Below, in pieces: positions 25,759-36,155 of a stretch of 64,000 nt of DNA. This DNA comes from Histoplasma ohiense. Its lineage: Eukaryota; Ascomycota; Eurotiomycetes; Onygenales; Ajellomycetaceae. The notes under the pieces were generated by a model. It was not told the DNA's origin, did no database searches, and saw nothing but the letters and a program-made list of their open reading frames with translations. Every line of letters begins with the position of its first letter. Position 1 is the stretch's first letter. The stretch spans positions 2,857,001 through 2,921,000 of the forward strand of contig JAEVHH010000005.1 of NCBI GenBank assembly GCA_017607445.1. The letters run 5' to 3'. A program made the translations under genes and the position numbers.

Positions 25759-26848
25759 ATGAAATTACCATCATCAACCACGCTCCTCCTCCCATTCCTC
25801 TCCACATCATACCTCGTCACGCACGCTACCGCAAAGAAGGACGATCATGTCTTCACCAACATACGCATTGGATGCTGTCCCCCGGGGTCCGAATATTTAA
25901 AAGCAGCCTCCCACCCCAATGCCACCGGTGTATTTTCTTTCGAAGGCATGCACTTAGACGACCGCGCCCTCCTCAGACGTAAAAACAGTCATGGAACATC
26001 AACAGAAGCGCTCAAAAACTGGACATGGACAACTAGCGTCATGGAAGTTCGGTTTGAGAGCGGCTATGGCAGCTTACACGCCACGAATCAGGTCTTCACG
26101 CTAGACATACCTCTCGACGTGGATATCTATGGCCCGACGCATCAGCGGAACGTGTGTGTCTTGCTCTTGAAGATGGTCACTGTTAATCAGAATGATCCGG
26201 GAGACTGTCGGAATATTTTCCCAAGGGCGGAGATTGAGAAGATGAAAGAGATTTTTGCGCGCAAGGTTGAGGATATGAATCAGGGTAATTATCGTTCGTC
26301 GCCATGTGGGGGGCTTCCCGGGACGTCGTGGCAGGGTGAGTTGGTTTCTCTCAAGTCTTTTCCCCCCAAATAGTCAACGCAACTCTCCAGCAACAAAAGA
26401 AAGGGCCCTTCCTAACCACTCCGTTCATATCAAATCAGATATTATAAGCTACTTCCAGCGCAAAGATGAGAGCCTGTTGACCCGCAACACCACCGTCGCT
26501 GCCCAATACTACTCCGTCACCACCAAGGAACACTCACCTACAGACTACTCGGCCTACGATGCCGCTCTTACCCGCATACAACCCATCTTCATGATGGGAT
26601 ACTCTGTCGATCCAAAGGTTCTCGTGGGCCCTGTGATTATGAAGAGACAGCTGACAGAGATGAGGTTGCTGTGTGTTAGGGTCCGGGAAGTTTTGGAGGG
26701 CAGTCGTGGCAGCAAGACGAGCGCAAGTAATAGTTTGAGGAATAACTGGTGGTTGATGATGATGACAATGGAGGAGATAAATGCGGTGGGAATTGCAATT
26801 TGGCTGGTGCTCCTTGGTGGGTGGTTTGTATTTTTTGGGGGGGTTTAG
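25759..26848 (+). CDS. Secreted or membrane-anchored protein of unknown function
   Basis: Two exons (25759-26335 and 26439-26848) with a 103-bp intron give 328 residues. I do not recognise the family. Seen: a signal peptide in the first ~25 residues (MKLPSSTTLLLPFLSTSYLV) with a likely cleavage after the Ala/Thr-rich stretch; N-glycosylation sequons (NAT, NWT, NTT); a Cys pair CCPPG at about 39 and further Cys at about 132, 154, 187; a central region where charged and hydrophobic stretches alternate; and a C-terminal hydrophobic tail (about 306-328, INAVGIAIWLVLLGGWFVFF). The tail could be a transmembrane anchor or a GPI-attachment signal; the very short end after it fits GPI, and the SASNS stretch could hold the attachment residue. 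It lies about 115 bp upstream of the copia insertion. Confidence 0.75.
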
Positions 26849-26967
26849 GTAATGGAATTCGGAGTAATAAGACAATTCTATTTTATTATGTTTGTTTGCC
26901 TCCTTGTGATGTGGCTTAACGACTTAATTATCATTGGGTTGGGAGCATCTTACAAATATAATAATAT

Positions 26968-27064
26968 TGTGGGATGGTTAATCTTCTCATTGTGCGATCG
27001 CTAGCTAACTATATAGGGGTAATCACGTGCGGTGGAGGGCCGCCTGGGCAACTAGTGCCCAACA
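26968..27064 (-). repeat. Copia 3' LTR (element orientation)
   Basis: 97 bp, identical by eye to the other LTR. It contains five CpG, a CGATCG and a CACGTG box. Its inner side abuts the polypurine tract. Confidence 0.93.
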
Positions 27065-27073
27065 CCCCCCCAC
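27065..27073 (-). other. Polypurine tract of copia element
   Basis: On the element strand GTGGGGGGG directly precedes the 3' LTR, the place where plus-strand DNA synthesis is primed. The position matches the family rule. Confidence 0.75.
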
Positions 27074-27161
27074 GCGCCAACGTGCGTGATGTGTTCCTAC
27101 GAATCTTCCATGCTAGCTATCTCAACTTGGATCATCCCAAAATCATGCTACATATAGAAAT

Positions 27162-30100
27162 TTAATCATTCTCACTGTTATCAGTGAAAAGTCCTAGTAA
27201 ATCAATGAAATGCCTAAATGCCACTGTGCTCAGAGGTTTGGTTAATCCATCTGCCATCATATTCTCAGTGGGAACATGTTTAATAGAAATAATATCTTCA
27301 TTCAATTGTGTGTGAGAATAGTGGAAGCAAGTGTTGATATGCTTGCTGTGCACTGTGATCACAGCAACAGTAGCTAGATCAATTGAATCTTTATTATCTG
27401 CTCTGATAGACAAGAAGTTCTTTGCTGTAATGAATTCTAGTTCCATCATCATATTGCACAATCACATTGCTTTGCATACTGCTTCACTAAGTGCCACATA
27501 TTCTGCCTCATTTGAACTTAAAGAAACACAAGATTGTTTGAACAAATATCATAAAATTAATGCATCTACTAACTTGAATATGAAGTCTGAAGTAGATTTG
27601 TATTTACTGTTCAACAGTTCTGCTCAATCTGAATCTGTATAATCTATCAGCAGATATGATGTATTGAGGAATTCATTGATCTCATTCTTGAGATCTTTGT
27701 ATAAGATGTCAAGATCACTTGTTTCTTTTAGATATTGTATAATACAGAGAAGAACTTTTCATATCTTAGATGTAGACACAGTATTCTTCTACACTAGTAG
27801 AGATACTGCTCACATGATATCTGAGTGTAATTTGACTGTCAGATACTGCAAGTACTCTACTTCATGTTGATATCATTCTTTGATGAATTCTTCTTCTTAT
27901 TCTGACACAGAGGTATCATCTATCTTCAACTCTTCAAGTATTGATGTAGAGACAGAGATGATATCATCTAGATGAAAATCTTGCACTAAACAATTGATAT
28001 AGTGTCTCAATGTCAATTTTATAGCATCATCAGAGTGACATTCAACTTTCATATCTAAGTATTTTGAAGGTTCTTTTAGATTCTTTATTTCTAATTTATT
28101 GATGAGAATGTCAACTAGTCAATCAGCATCTGCTGAATCTTCTGCTATAATATGAAGATTGTCCATGTAGATCATCATATAAAGATGATTGTGTGATATG
28201 TGATACTATAGAGCAGAGTTGTATAAGCTAGATTTGAAATCATTCTCACAGAATAATGCTGTAAGAAAATTATATCAAATCTTAGCAGCAGAGTTCAATC
28301 TGTATAGAGAGTCTCTGACAGTGCAAATCATTGTATGTGAAGTCTCTATCTCAAATTCAGTAGATTGCTGCATATAAATCATTTTATCAAGTCAGCTGTG
28401 TAGATAGGCCATTACTATATCAATCTGATGCAAGATTCAATCTCACTTCACTGCTATTGCAAATATCATGCAATTAGTAGTGTCATTAATGATGAGTATG
28501 TATATTTCTTCACATACACTTTTCTTTAATCAATTACCACACACTACTCATTGAGATTTTTGTAATATTCCATCAGAATCTGTGTTGAGATTCTGAAGAT
28601 GATCTTTTTCAACATAAATTCAACAGTTGAAGACCACTGACTCATCAGAAGAGATGTCAGAATGTGGAATCATTGTTCAGATGTTTCTTCATTTCAAATC
28701 TGCAATCTTACATTTCATCAATTTCTGTCAATATTTGTCAACCCTCTCAGATCTACTAACAGCATTCTTATATTCTTTTGAAATGAAATCAGTGAGAGAA
28801 GAAGAAATATAGATGATGAATGCTTTTGCTGATCTTACTCAATTAACATCAGCTAATTCAGAAACAGTAGTATTATCAATGAGATAAGTTGCTGAATTTG
28901 CAGCTTCAGATATTGTCTGATTAGTGTTGTTCTGTGAAATTGTAGATTCTTTTGTAGATTCTTTTGTAGAGAAAACAACATCACTGATGACAATTATTTT
29001 ATCAGTTGTAGAACTTCAGAGATGATAGATTGAGTTATCATGAAATTCTATAAGTTTATAGATTTCTGCTCTCACAGACAGTTTGTTGATTGATTTTTGA
29101 GATTTATGAAGATGTGCATAAACATCAACATCTAGCTCTCTAAAATAACAAAATTGAAGCAGAGCATTGATTAGCACTGAGAAGGGGATTGTATAAGAAC
29201 ATTGTATAGACACTTTGTTGACATTGATGATAGATCAGTATTTCTCATTATATAGAGTGGTGGAAGTCAGTGTGTTGTTGATAATTATAATTACTGTTTC
29301 AAGAACATCTGCTCAGAACTTCTTTGATATATTCATGTCTAGAAGCACTGCCCTTGCACATGTCATTATCATGCAAATTCCCCTCTCAGAAACACCATTT
29401 TGATGAGAAGATTGAGATGTAGTAGATTCTCAGATAATGTCATCTTTGAACATCATTGTTGTCATTTTATTTGATTGAAAAACATCATCAATATCAGTTC
29501 TAACTAGCACCAGTGGTGTGAAGCTGAGATTCTTCATAAATTGAACTCAGTGAGTGTAAATTTCAATGACTTGATTCTTGATATGTAAAAAATAAATCCA
29601 TCTGTAATGAGTGGTGTCATCAGTGATCAGTATATAATATTTGGTCCCTTGACAAGATTCTATAGAGTAATCAGACATGTTGTTCAGTGTACAATCACTA
29701 TCAGTGAGATCAATATGAATATGTTGCATTGCCTGCAACATTCATGACATTGAGGTTTGTGAGAACTTGTGTGTCATGCCTGCTTTGATACAGCTGTTAC
29801 AGAAGAAGTCTGTTTTAAACTCTTTGATGCAGATGTTGAATGATGGATTCTTTGCTAGTGCAATGATCACATCAGTGTGAATATACTTTAGAGTGACATG
29901 TCATTCCATGAGTGTTCTTGTAAGGGGATTGTGATTACTAGATTGATCATCAGATTTCCTCACAATTGTTGACATTGCATTTTCATAATTGTAAGATTTG
30001 ATCATAAAATGAATGGTCTGAGACAGATGATGAATATCTATTTGGAATTCTCATTCTATGATCTTGTAGATTAATTCTTTGAATGTGTGAACAGCAGTGA

Positions 30101-31490
30101 AGTTGACACTATTCAGAGCTCTTATTGTAAAATAAGAAGAAGTGATGTCAGATAGTTGATATCTGAAATCTTGATCTTCTAGCTTGATGAAAGATAGAAG
30201 ATTGATCATGAGATTGAGAATTCAGTGAATATGATCAACTGAGATATCTCTCTCTTCTAATTCAAGAAGAATATCATCTATCTCCTCAATCTGTTCTATT
30301 TCATCATCCACAGTGGTAATTTGTAAATCACTCTGAAACAACTTTGAGTGCATCAACAAGTGTCTTTCACTCATCATATTGAAGCTTGCACAGATGTTGA
30401 GATATCAAGATTTGAATATTGTAGCAGACAATATGAATAAAGCAATTGCTGTGTTAGCACTAGATTGCAAGATAAAAAGATCTGACACTTTGATATCAGT
30501 AGATTTATCATCATTCTTATTCTTCTTCTTATCTTTTCTTTTTTTCTTAATATTTTCTATATTGTCAGTGCTTTTGTTATCTTTGTTGTCTCTTCTCCAT
30601 CACTCAGATGTCTTGTCAGAGTTCAGATGATAGTATATAGCTTTTGTATGTTCTGAAATCCTGCAGTGTCTGCACTTTACAGTTGTGGTGAAAGTTGTGT
30701 TGTTGTTATCATTGATGACTGTATTGATCTTTGAAGGTTTAGAGTGTTCAGAATCCTCTGACTTGTTCATACAGTGAGTGATTTATTTTATAAGATTGTC
30801 AATATTTAGATTAATGATCAGACTCTGATCTGTTCTGTAGAATATATCAAGATGAGATTTGATATAGAACCTCTGATAATCTTGAAGACTGATTATAAAG
30901 AAATTATAGAGATAATTCTCACCACAGTTCTTCATAAGTTCTTGTATGTGAGTGAACAGATAGTAATATCAGTGAACATACATCAGATAATCACTGTTCT
31001 TGATATGCAGATGAGTAAATTCTTTGAGAATACTAATCCTCTTCTTCTCAAGAGACATTGTGTATACTGCACTTATCTTGTTCCATAGAGCCATCACATT
31101 GTCAGATTGTATGAATCCCATCATTAAATGAACAGAATCTACCAAGGATTGCAACATTCAACAGAAAAGTAATTTTGAATATATCACTCAGTATCATTGA
31201 TTGAGCAATGATAAACTCTCAGATGATTTCTGCTGATTCTTATTTAGAATATCTACATCATCAATCATCTTCACATCCAACAATATTGCTATCTTCCACA
31301 TTTGATAGTTGATGTCATTAAACATGATAATAGATTTCATATTCAATGAGATCTGTGCTTTCTTCTGATACTTGTGAGCTAGAAGATTTGAATCTTCTAC
31401 TGATATAGAATTCAGAGAGAATGAAGAAGATGATTGCACATACACTGTCATCAGTCACTCACAGAGTACAATGAGATCTGTCACAGCCAT
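27162..31490 (-). pseudogene. Copia gag-pol frame, degenerate, TGA-rich
   Basis: Reading the minus strand, similarity runs: gag-like (31194-31451, with MWKIAIL; and 30969-31157), integrase core (29313-29741, with HIDLTD, THYRWIYFL and HQNGVSER), the integrase tail (IIVISDVVF near 28990), reverse transcriptase (about 28050-28790) and RNase H (27162-27640, with DYTDSD, SSNEAEYVALSEAV, VPTENMMADGLTKPL). In the traced part, in-frame TGA codons are at 27462, 27549, 27624, 27759, 27810, 27873, 28119, 29016, 29313, 29430 and 29547 plus about six between 28500 and 28790, against one TAA (27897) and one TAG (27789). The RT catalytic box reads YMDN (28158-28169) rather than YVDD, so the enzyme should be dead even if read through. 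GG-to-GA-type changes (Gly to Asp or Glu) and Arg-to-Cys or His changes are frequent. Confidence 0.85.
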
Positions 31491-31991
31491 TATCATCATA
31501 TCATTGAAATTTGATGTAGACATTGATATAGAACTGAAAGTGTCATCTTCAGATTCTTCATATTCTGACATCTTATCTGTATCATATGCTGAGTCAGAGA
31601 TTGTAGTATTTTTCTCTGTCATTGTGTATTCAGTTTGATCACCCTCTGCTTCTGAGCTGAATTCTTGCTCAACAACAGAGGGGAAGAATTGAGAGACTCT
31701 TGATTACAAATGTAGTGTCTTCTTACATTCTGATATGAGGGTTGCAGATAATCAAGAATCACTCATAATCAATCTGACTTAGAGAGATTCTGAATGAAAA
31801 TAAATAAGTTTTTGATCTCTTCAAGATTGTAATGAAATCTCTGCAGCAGTCTCAACAGCAATTCTGTCAATTACATCACTTTTGTAGACAAAGAGTTCTC
31901 TTTTCAGAGGAATATTGTCCAACTCATTCAATATAATATCAGTTGCAGTGTATTCTAATTAAAACATCTCATTTTATTTAAAAATCTGCTA

Positions 31992-32005
31992 TCTGGGTCA
32001 TAATC
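31992..32005 (-). other. Primer-binding site, anticodon-arm (half-tRNA) type
   Basis: Directly inside the 5' LTR the plus strand reads TCTGGGTCATAATC. It resembles the anticodon stem-loop of initiator tRNA-Met (CUGGG/CAGGG...CUCAUAA...), so the element strand is complementary to it. Copia and Ty5 are known to prime from an internal initiator-Met tRNA fragment. The match is by eye and not perfect. Confidence 0.5.
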
Positions 32006-32102
32006 TGTGGGATGGTTAATCTTCTCATTGTGCGATCGCTAGCTAACTATATAGGGGTAATCACGTGCGGTGGAGGGCCGCCTGGGCAACTAGTGCCCAA
32101 CA
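32006..32102 (-). repeat. Copia 5' LTR (element orientation)
   Basis: 97 bp, identical by eye to the LTR at 26968-27064. It is followed outward by the AATAT target duplication. Confidence 0.93.
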
Positions 32103-32107
32103 AATAT

Positions 32108-33028
32108 GATGCATGCATTATGATTTGATTCTGGAAGGCATAGTTAGTTTTTTTTTTTGAGCATATCAGGACACATTTGTCTCCCTTCTTTTTCTTTTCT
32201 CTCTCTTTTCTAGTGACTTTTTCATAATCACTTGGTGCCATATCCATTGGACACGAATTAGAATTAGGTAATAGTGACTTATTTACCCCTTTGACAATTC
32301 GCCTGTTGTGCTCTCCTCTGGATTGTGATGGTCTATTGAGGCATGGAGGACGCAAAATCCCTCAAGGTATATTTTATTGGTCACTTGAAGTTATTTGCGA
32401 GATAACAACAATATGTTATCTATCCCATAATCCAGTAATAACAAATAGAAGATGAGATAAGAGCACGTCGTCAGGCAGGTCAAGAAAGTAAATAGAAAAT
32501 TACTTAATAATAAATAATGCTCGTAGACGTGTATAAGTATATATATATATATATGTATAGATTTCAGTTACATCATAATGATATGTCATAAATTTCGTCA
32601 GGGAGGGGGGATAAAAAACCGTTCAGAATGAAACAAGACAAGAAGGACGGATGGAGTGGGAAAGGCTCGAAAAGAAATTGATAACGTGAACTCCGTCGAT
32701 GTTAGTACTGTCAAAATCACCAGAAGAGTGAGGGGACAAAAAGAAACGAAAAGATTCAAAGGGATCACTGAAACACCGACGTGACGTGGAGAGACTTAAG
32801 ATAGCTCTATTTAGGGCTTCGGTTTTCGGAGCTGGGATCCATAAATTTGCCGATGAGAGGATAAGGCATGAACAACACCAAAAACCACAAGGCAAACATG
32901 ACAGGCGAGTTTAAAGGGAGGGTGAAAAAAACAAACAACCAAAGTAGAATAAATAGGCGAGAAAAGAGGTGAGTCATTCCCTCTGTTGATAACGCGGTTT
33001 TAAGTCATGCCCATTGGGATTCAAAACA
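32108..33028. other. Intergenic, 3' side of DUF7514 gene
   Basis: No gene supported. It holds a (TA)n run near 32540-32556. The minus-strand frame at 32623-32895 lacks known motifs and is more likely 3' UTR sequence of the gene upstream on that strand. Confidence 0.5.
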
Positions 33029-34744
33029 TCAGTGCCGCCTTGTCAATGGCTGCATGGCTTGATTAACGCGCAAATGTACCAGTGGCTTCCCGCTTATGGA
33101 CATTGCGCGAGCTCGCTCTGAGCTGCTGCCACTACGGCTGCCTGCGCTGGCACTAACGCTTGCCTTTCGCCTGCTTGAAAGCGAGCGGGTTGGGAGAGGT
33201 GGATCGGCTTCCATTCTGGGTATGTATTGGCGGTAGGTGTGGACTGAGTTGTGTGCTGTTGCTGGGATTCGTGAAGAGGTGGTGCGGTAGTAGAGAGGGT
33301 GATGTTGATGCTGTTGATGGTTGATGGGCGAAGCAGGGGCGGAGTTGGGGTATCCGCCGTCCTCGTCAAAGATGTATTCGCGGAATTTAGCCCCGGGGAG
33401 TGCGGGCGGAGGGGGTGGCAGGGGCTGTTTTGGTCTGCGGGATGAGTGAGAGAGTGAGTCCACGCGCCGCAAGTCATCAGGGTAGGAGCGGAATTCTGCA
33501 GATTTGGGAATGCGGGGGTAGTAATCGTAAGCCTCGTTTGTATCTGGTGGAATGGCGTCTTCTCGTTGGGGATGGCGGCGTGCTGGGGACTGATTCCACC
33601 TTTTCCTTGAAGAGTATGTGGCGTCGTGTGAGTGGCGTCTGGCATGCGAATTGCGGGTGGAGAACAACTTTTCATAGTCATCGTCCTCATCCTCGGGATG
33701 GCTTGGTGATCTGGAATGACGAACAGGTTCCTCGAACTCGTCCGACACTGACGAGGATTCAGATGGCGTCTGCGGGCGTCGTGGGGAAGGCGTTAATGAT
33801 CGACCACGGTGAGAGCGTCTCTGTCGTGAAACTGGTCTACTATGGATTTTGGTACGGGTATATATCGGTACTGAATCCTCTTCGATGTCGTCGTGTCTCA
33901 ATTCCGGTTCAGTGGAGAGAGGAGAGGTGAATTCTGGGACAGATCGTTTATGAGAACGTATGTTATACGGGGAACTAACTTCTGCTGCTGGTGTTTGTCT
34001 CTGGTAACTGATTGGCCTTTGACTGGCACTTCCTCGACGAGAGAAATAGTCAGGCATTTCTTCCGCCACGAAACCGTCTTGAGGCTTGGCACATGCTTTG
34101 CGACTTTGTAAATCGCGATCAGAAAGTCGCGAAGTGCACGTTAGTTCTTTCGCATTATAGTCGTCTTCCAATTTTTGGCTAACGGTTTCGTGCCACTTGA
34201 CCATGTCCGGGTCAGGTTTTGAAGGGAAAGAATCTTTTGGGATGACTTTCGGGAATACACATCCACCCGATGGGTTGATAATGTCAAATTTTTTCACTGC
34301 TCGTTGCAAAAACATGATATGCTCGTCTGGACACAGAAGTAGCTGGATCGTCTGCCAGCGGACGAAGCCATGGGGGCGTAGTGCTGGAAGGGATGGGGGT
34401 TTGAAGGGATCGGACGTTGGTTGGAGTGAATGAAAGCACCCCAAAGATTGATATATGAAGGATAGAGACTCGTGGGGTGTATGCAGGAAGATATTGTCGT
34501 AGTTTCCTCCGACTGCACGGTAGAAAGCGGCTAGATTCGCGGGGACGAGATCCTCCGTGTTTGACTGATGGAGTTCTGACTGTAAGATCGAAGGCTTAGT
34601 ATGATTCAACTTGGAGTTGAGAGGACGGCTTACTATTAATTTCGCAATTCCAAGGCAGAGCTGCTCAAATAGAGGAGTGGCACTTTTGTCTGCCCGGATC
34701 AAGAAGCCCCAGTAGTTGCTCGCTGGCTTATGCGGGGAAGACAT
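33029..34744 (-). CDS. DUF7514-type fungal protein with long disordered tail
   Basis: An open frame of 571 codons from ATG 34744. A clean intron (34580-34633, 54 bp, GTAAGC...TTACAG) lies in frame, so the spliced product is probably 553 residues. Seen: an N-terminal globular region (about 1-185) with YWGFLIRADKSATPLFEQL, LAAFYRAVGGNYD, HGFVRWQTIQLLLCPDEH and WHETVSQKLEDDY, which I associate with the fungal DUF7514 domain. The rest is Ser/Arg/Pro-rich and probably disordered, with SRRGSASQ, RSLTPSPRRPQTPSESS and a PLPPPPPALPG stretch. Many SP/TP and RxxS sites suggest phosphoregulation. The molecular role is unknown. Removing 18 intron residues closes a gap inside the conserved domain, which supports splicing. 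Confidence 0.85.
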   Translation of the reverse strand: MSSPHKPASNYWGFLIRADKSATPLFEQLCLGIAKLIVSRPLNSKLNHTKPSILQSELHQSNTEDLVPANLAAFYRAVGGNYDNIFLHTPHESLSFIYQSLGCFHSLQPTSDPFKPPSLPALRPHGFVRWQTIQLLLCPDEHIMFLQRAVKKFDIINPSGGCVFPKVIPKDSFPSKPDPDMVKWHETVSQKLEDDYNAKELTCTSRLSDRDLQSRKACAKPQDGFVAEEMPDYFSRRGSASQRPISYQRQTPAAEVSSPYNIRSHKRSVPEFTSPLSTEPELRHDDIEEDSVPIYTRTKIHSRPVSRQRRSHRGRSLTPSPRRPQTPSESSSVSDEFEEPVRHSRSPSHPEDEDDDYEKLFSTRNSHARRHSHDATYSSRKRWNQSPARRHPQREDAIPPDTNEAYDYYPRIPKSAEFRSYPDDLRRVDSLSHSSRRPKQPLPPPPPALPGAKFREYIFDEDGGYPNSAPASPINHQQHQHHPLYYRTTSSRIPATAHNSVHTYRQYIPRMEADPPLPTRSLSSRRKASVSASAGSRSGSSSERARAMSISGKPLVHLRVNQAMQPLTRRH

Positions 34745-36155
34745 GTTGATATTGAAGAAGCGGTTTCCCTGAGGAAGATTCTTTCAGAAACGATAGTCAA
34801 GCCTATATATATCCATTCCATTGGTCTCCAACACGGCTATGCCCGAGTTACTTAGGCAGATGAGCGCTCACTCGGGTTTGAAGTTTTGGTATGTTTTGGG
34901 TCAGTAAGATCGGGTGCCAACTGGCGCCGTATGGCTTGTGGGATGCTTAGTTATTGCGGAGTAATGGGCGCCAAATAGAAAGATAATTCCGTCATGCCGC
35001 AACGACGGCGTAACGGGAAGCTGTGGTATAAAGGGGGAGAGTGAATATTTATCATTCCCGCCGCAGCGTCACAGATGTGACGTTGTTGCTGAACTGAGGC
35101 GCGGCGGTCGCTGATAATAGATTGGAGTAACGTGGAGATATATTACCCGTGGTGCAGGCCCTGGCGTGAGTGTTTGCAGAAACCAATGGAGACGCTGCAG
35201 GATGCCGCCTAAGCACCAACCAAGCCGCTTTTATTATTTAATATTCCTGTTAAACCGTGCCCAATACGTTCCCTGACCGCACATCTCGATCAATGGCCCC
35301 ACATGCCCATCGCCATATCGTTTCTTCTTTGTAACTCACTGGCGTCATGCACCCGGGTCAGATGTGAAGGTCACCGAGATCGAAATATCCCAACATATCC
35401 CGTGTTTTCATACGTCAAGGGAGACATAACAAAAGCGTGATTGTCGTGTCATCGACTCATAGCTGAACTCGCCAGCTTAACTTGCCAGCACACTTGATCC
35501 CTGTGGGCGCCAACCAAACTTAACTCCCGTATTTCGCCATGGATGCCTTGACTTGGACTGTTTTTGACGCCAACCTTCCAAGGTTCCAATGTTGCGGTGC
35601 GGTCACGAGATCACATGGTGAGGTTTGTGCCTGGCAGAGGCCGGGACGCAAGACATCGCATGAGGGCGAAGCAAGCAGGGGCAGGAAACTTCGTGAGGCG
35701 GAGGTGATATCATAGGTTGAGGATTTCGGAGTCGCTGAGCGTATATTTTACATGGTAAGGCGCCCGGAACATATCACCCAATAATCGAACAGCCCGAAGA
35801 TGACTTGACCACCTGCTATTATATAACTAAACAACACATTGAAAAAGAAAAATGCTTTCTCTTCTCTGAATTCGACAGGTGCAGAGCGGAAACCTGAAGT
35901 AATATACAACGTAAAATAAATTCAAAGGAAACATAGAAGATATATAATGGTTAATTTCATATACAAGCAATGACAATTTGCGCCCGTCCCCTAACGCCTT
36001 ACTTTAAAAATATAGACTCCTTGGTATTCTCTCAAGGGTCTAGAATTGAAAACTCAAAAGGATCAAGTTATTGAATCGCTGACAAAACCCCCATGCACTT
36101 ACGCTCGAATGCAGAGCATCTACCAATTCGATTCGACGGCAACATAACGCATTCA
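34745..36155. other. Intergenic, 1.4 kb
   Basis: Promoter side of the DUF7514 gene and 3' flank of the U2AF35 gene. No coding sequence, RNA gene or repeat is supported. The part 35880-36080 is AT-rich, consistent with 3' UTR. Confidence 0.5.

Larger units (their letters stand above)
26963..32107 (-). mobile_element. Ty1/copia-type LTR retrotransposon, decayed interior, intact ends
   Basis: The element (26968-32102) has identical 97-bp LTRs beginning TGTGGGATGG and ending GTGCCCAACA on the plus strand, flanked by a perfect 5-bp target duplication AATAT (26963-26967 and 32103-32107). The gene order on the minus strand is gag, then integrase, then reverse transcriptase and RNase H, which defines copia rather than gypsy. 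The interior from about 27165 to 31995 has no CpG that I can find and many in-frame TGA codons, while LTRs, the polypurine tract and adjacent ends keep CpG. It therefore looks recently inserted yet non-coding as read with the standard code. Length 5.1 kb is normal for copia. Confidence 0.93.

Noticed and set aside
27162..31490. Organellar DNA insertion, suggested by TGA at Trp positions
   Set aside because: The element has nuclear copia structure with LTRs and target duplication and no mitochondrial genes; TGA codons are better treated as an open question in the findings.
26968..32102. Inverted-repeat DNA transposon
   Set aside because: The 97-bp ends are direct repeats, with TG...CA ends and copia gag-integrase-RT-RNase H order.
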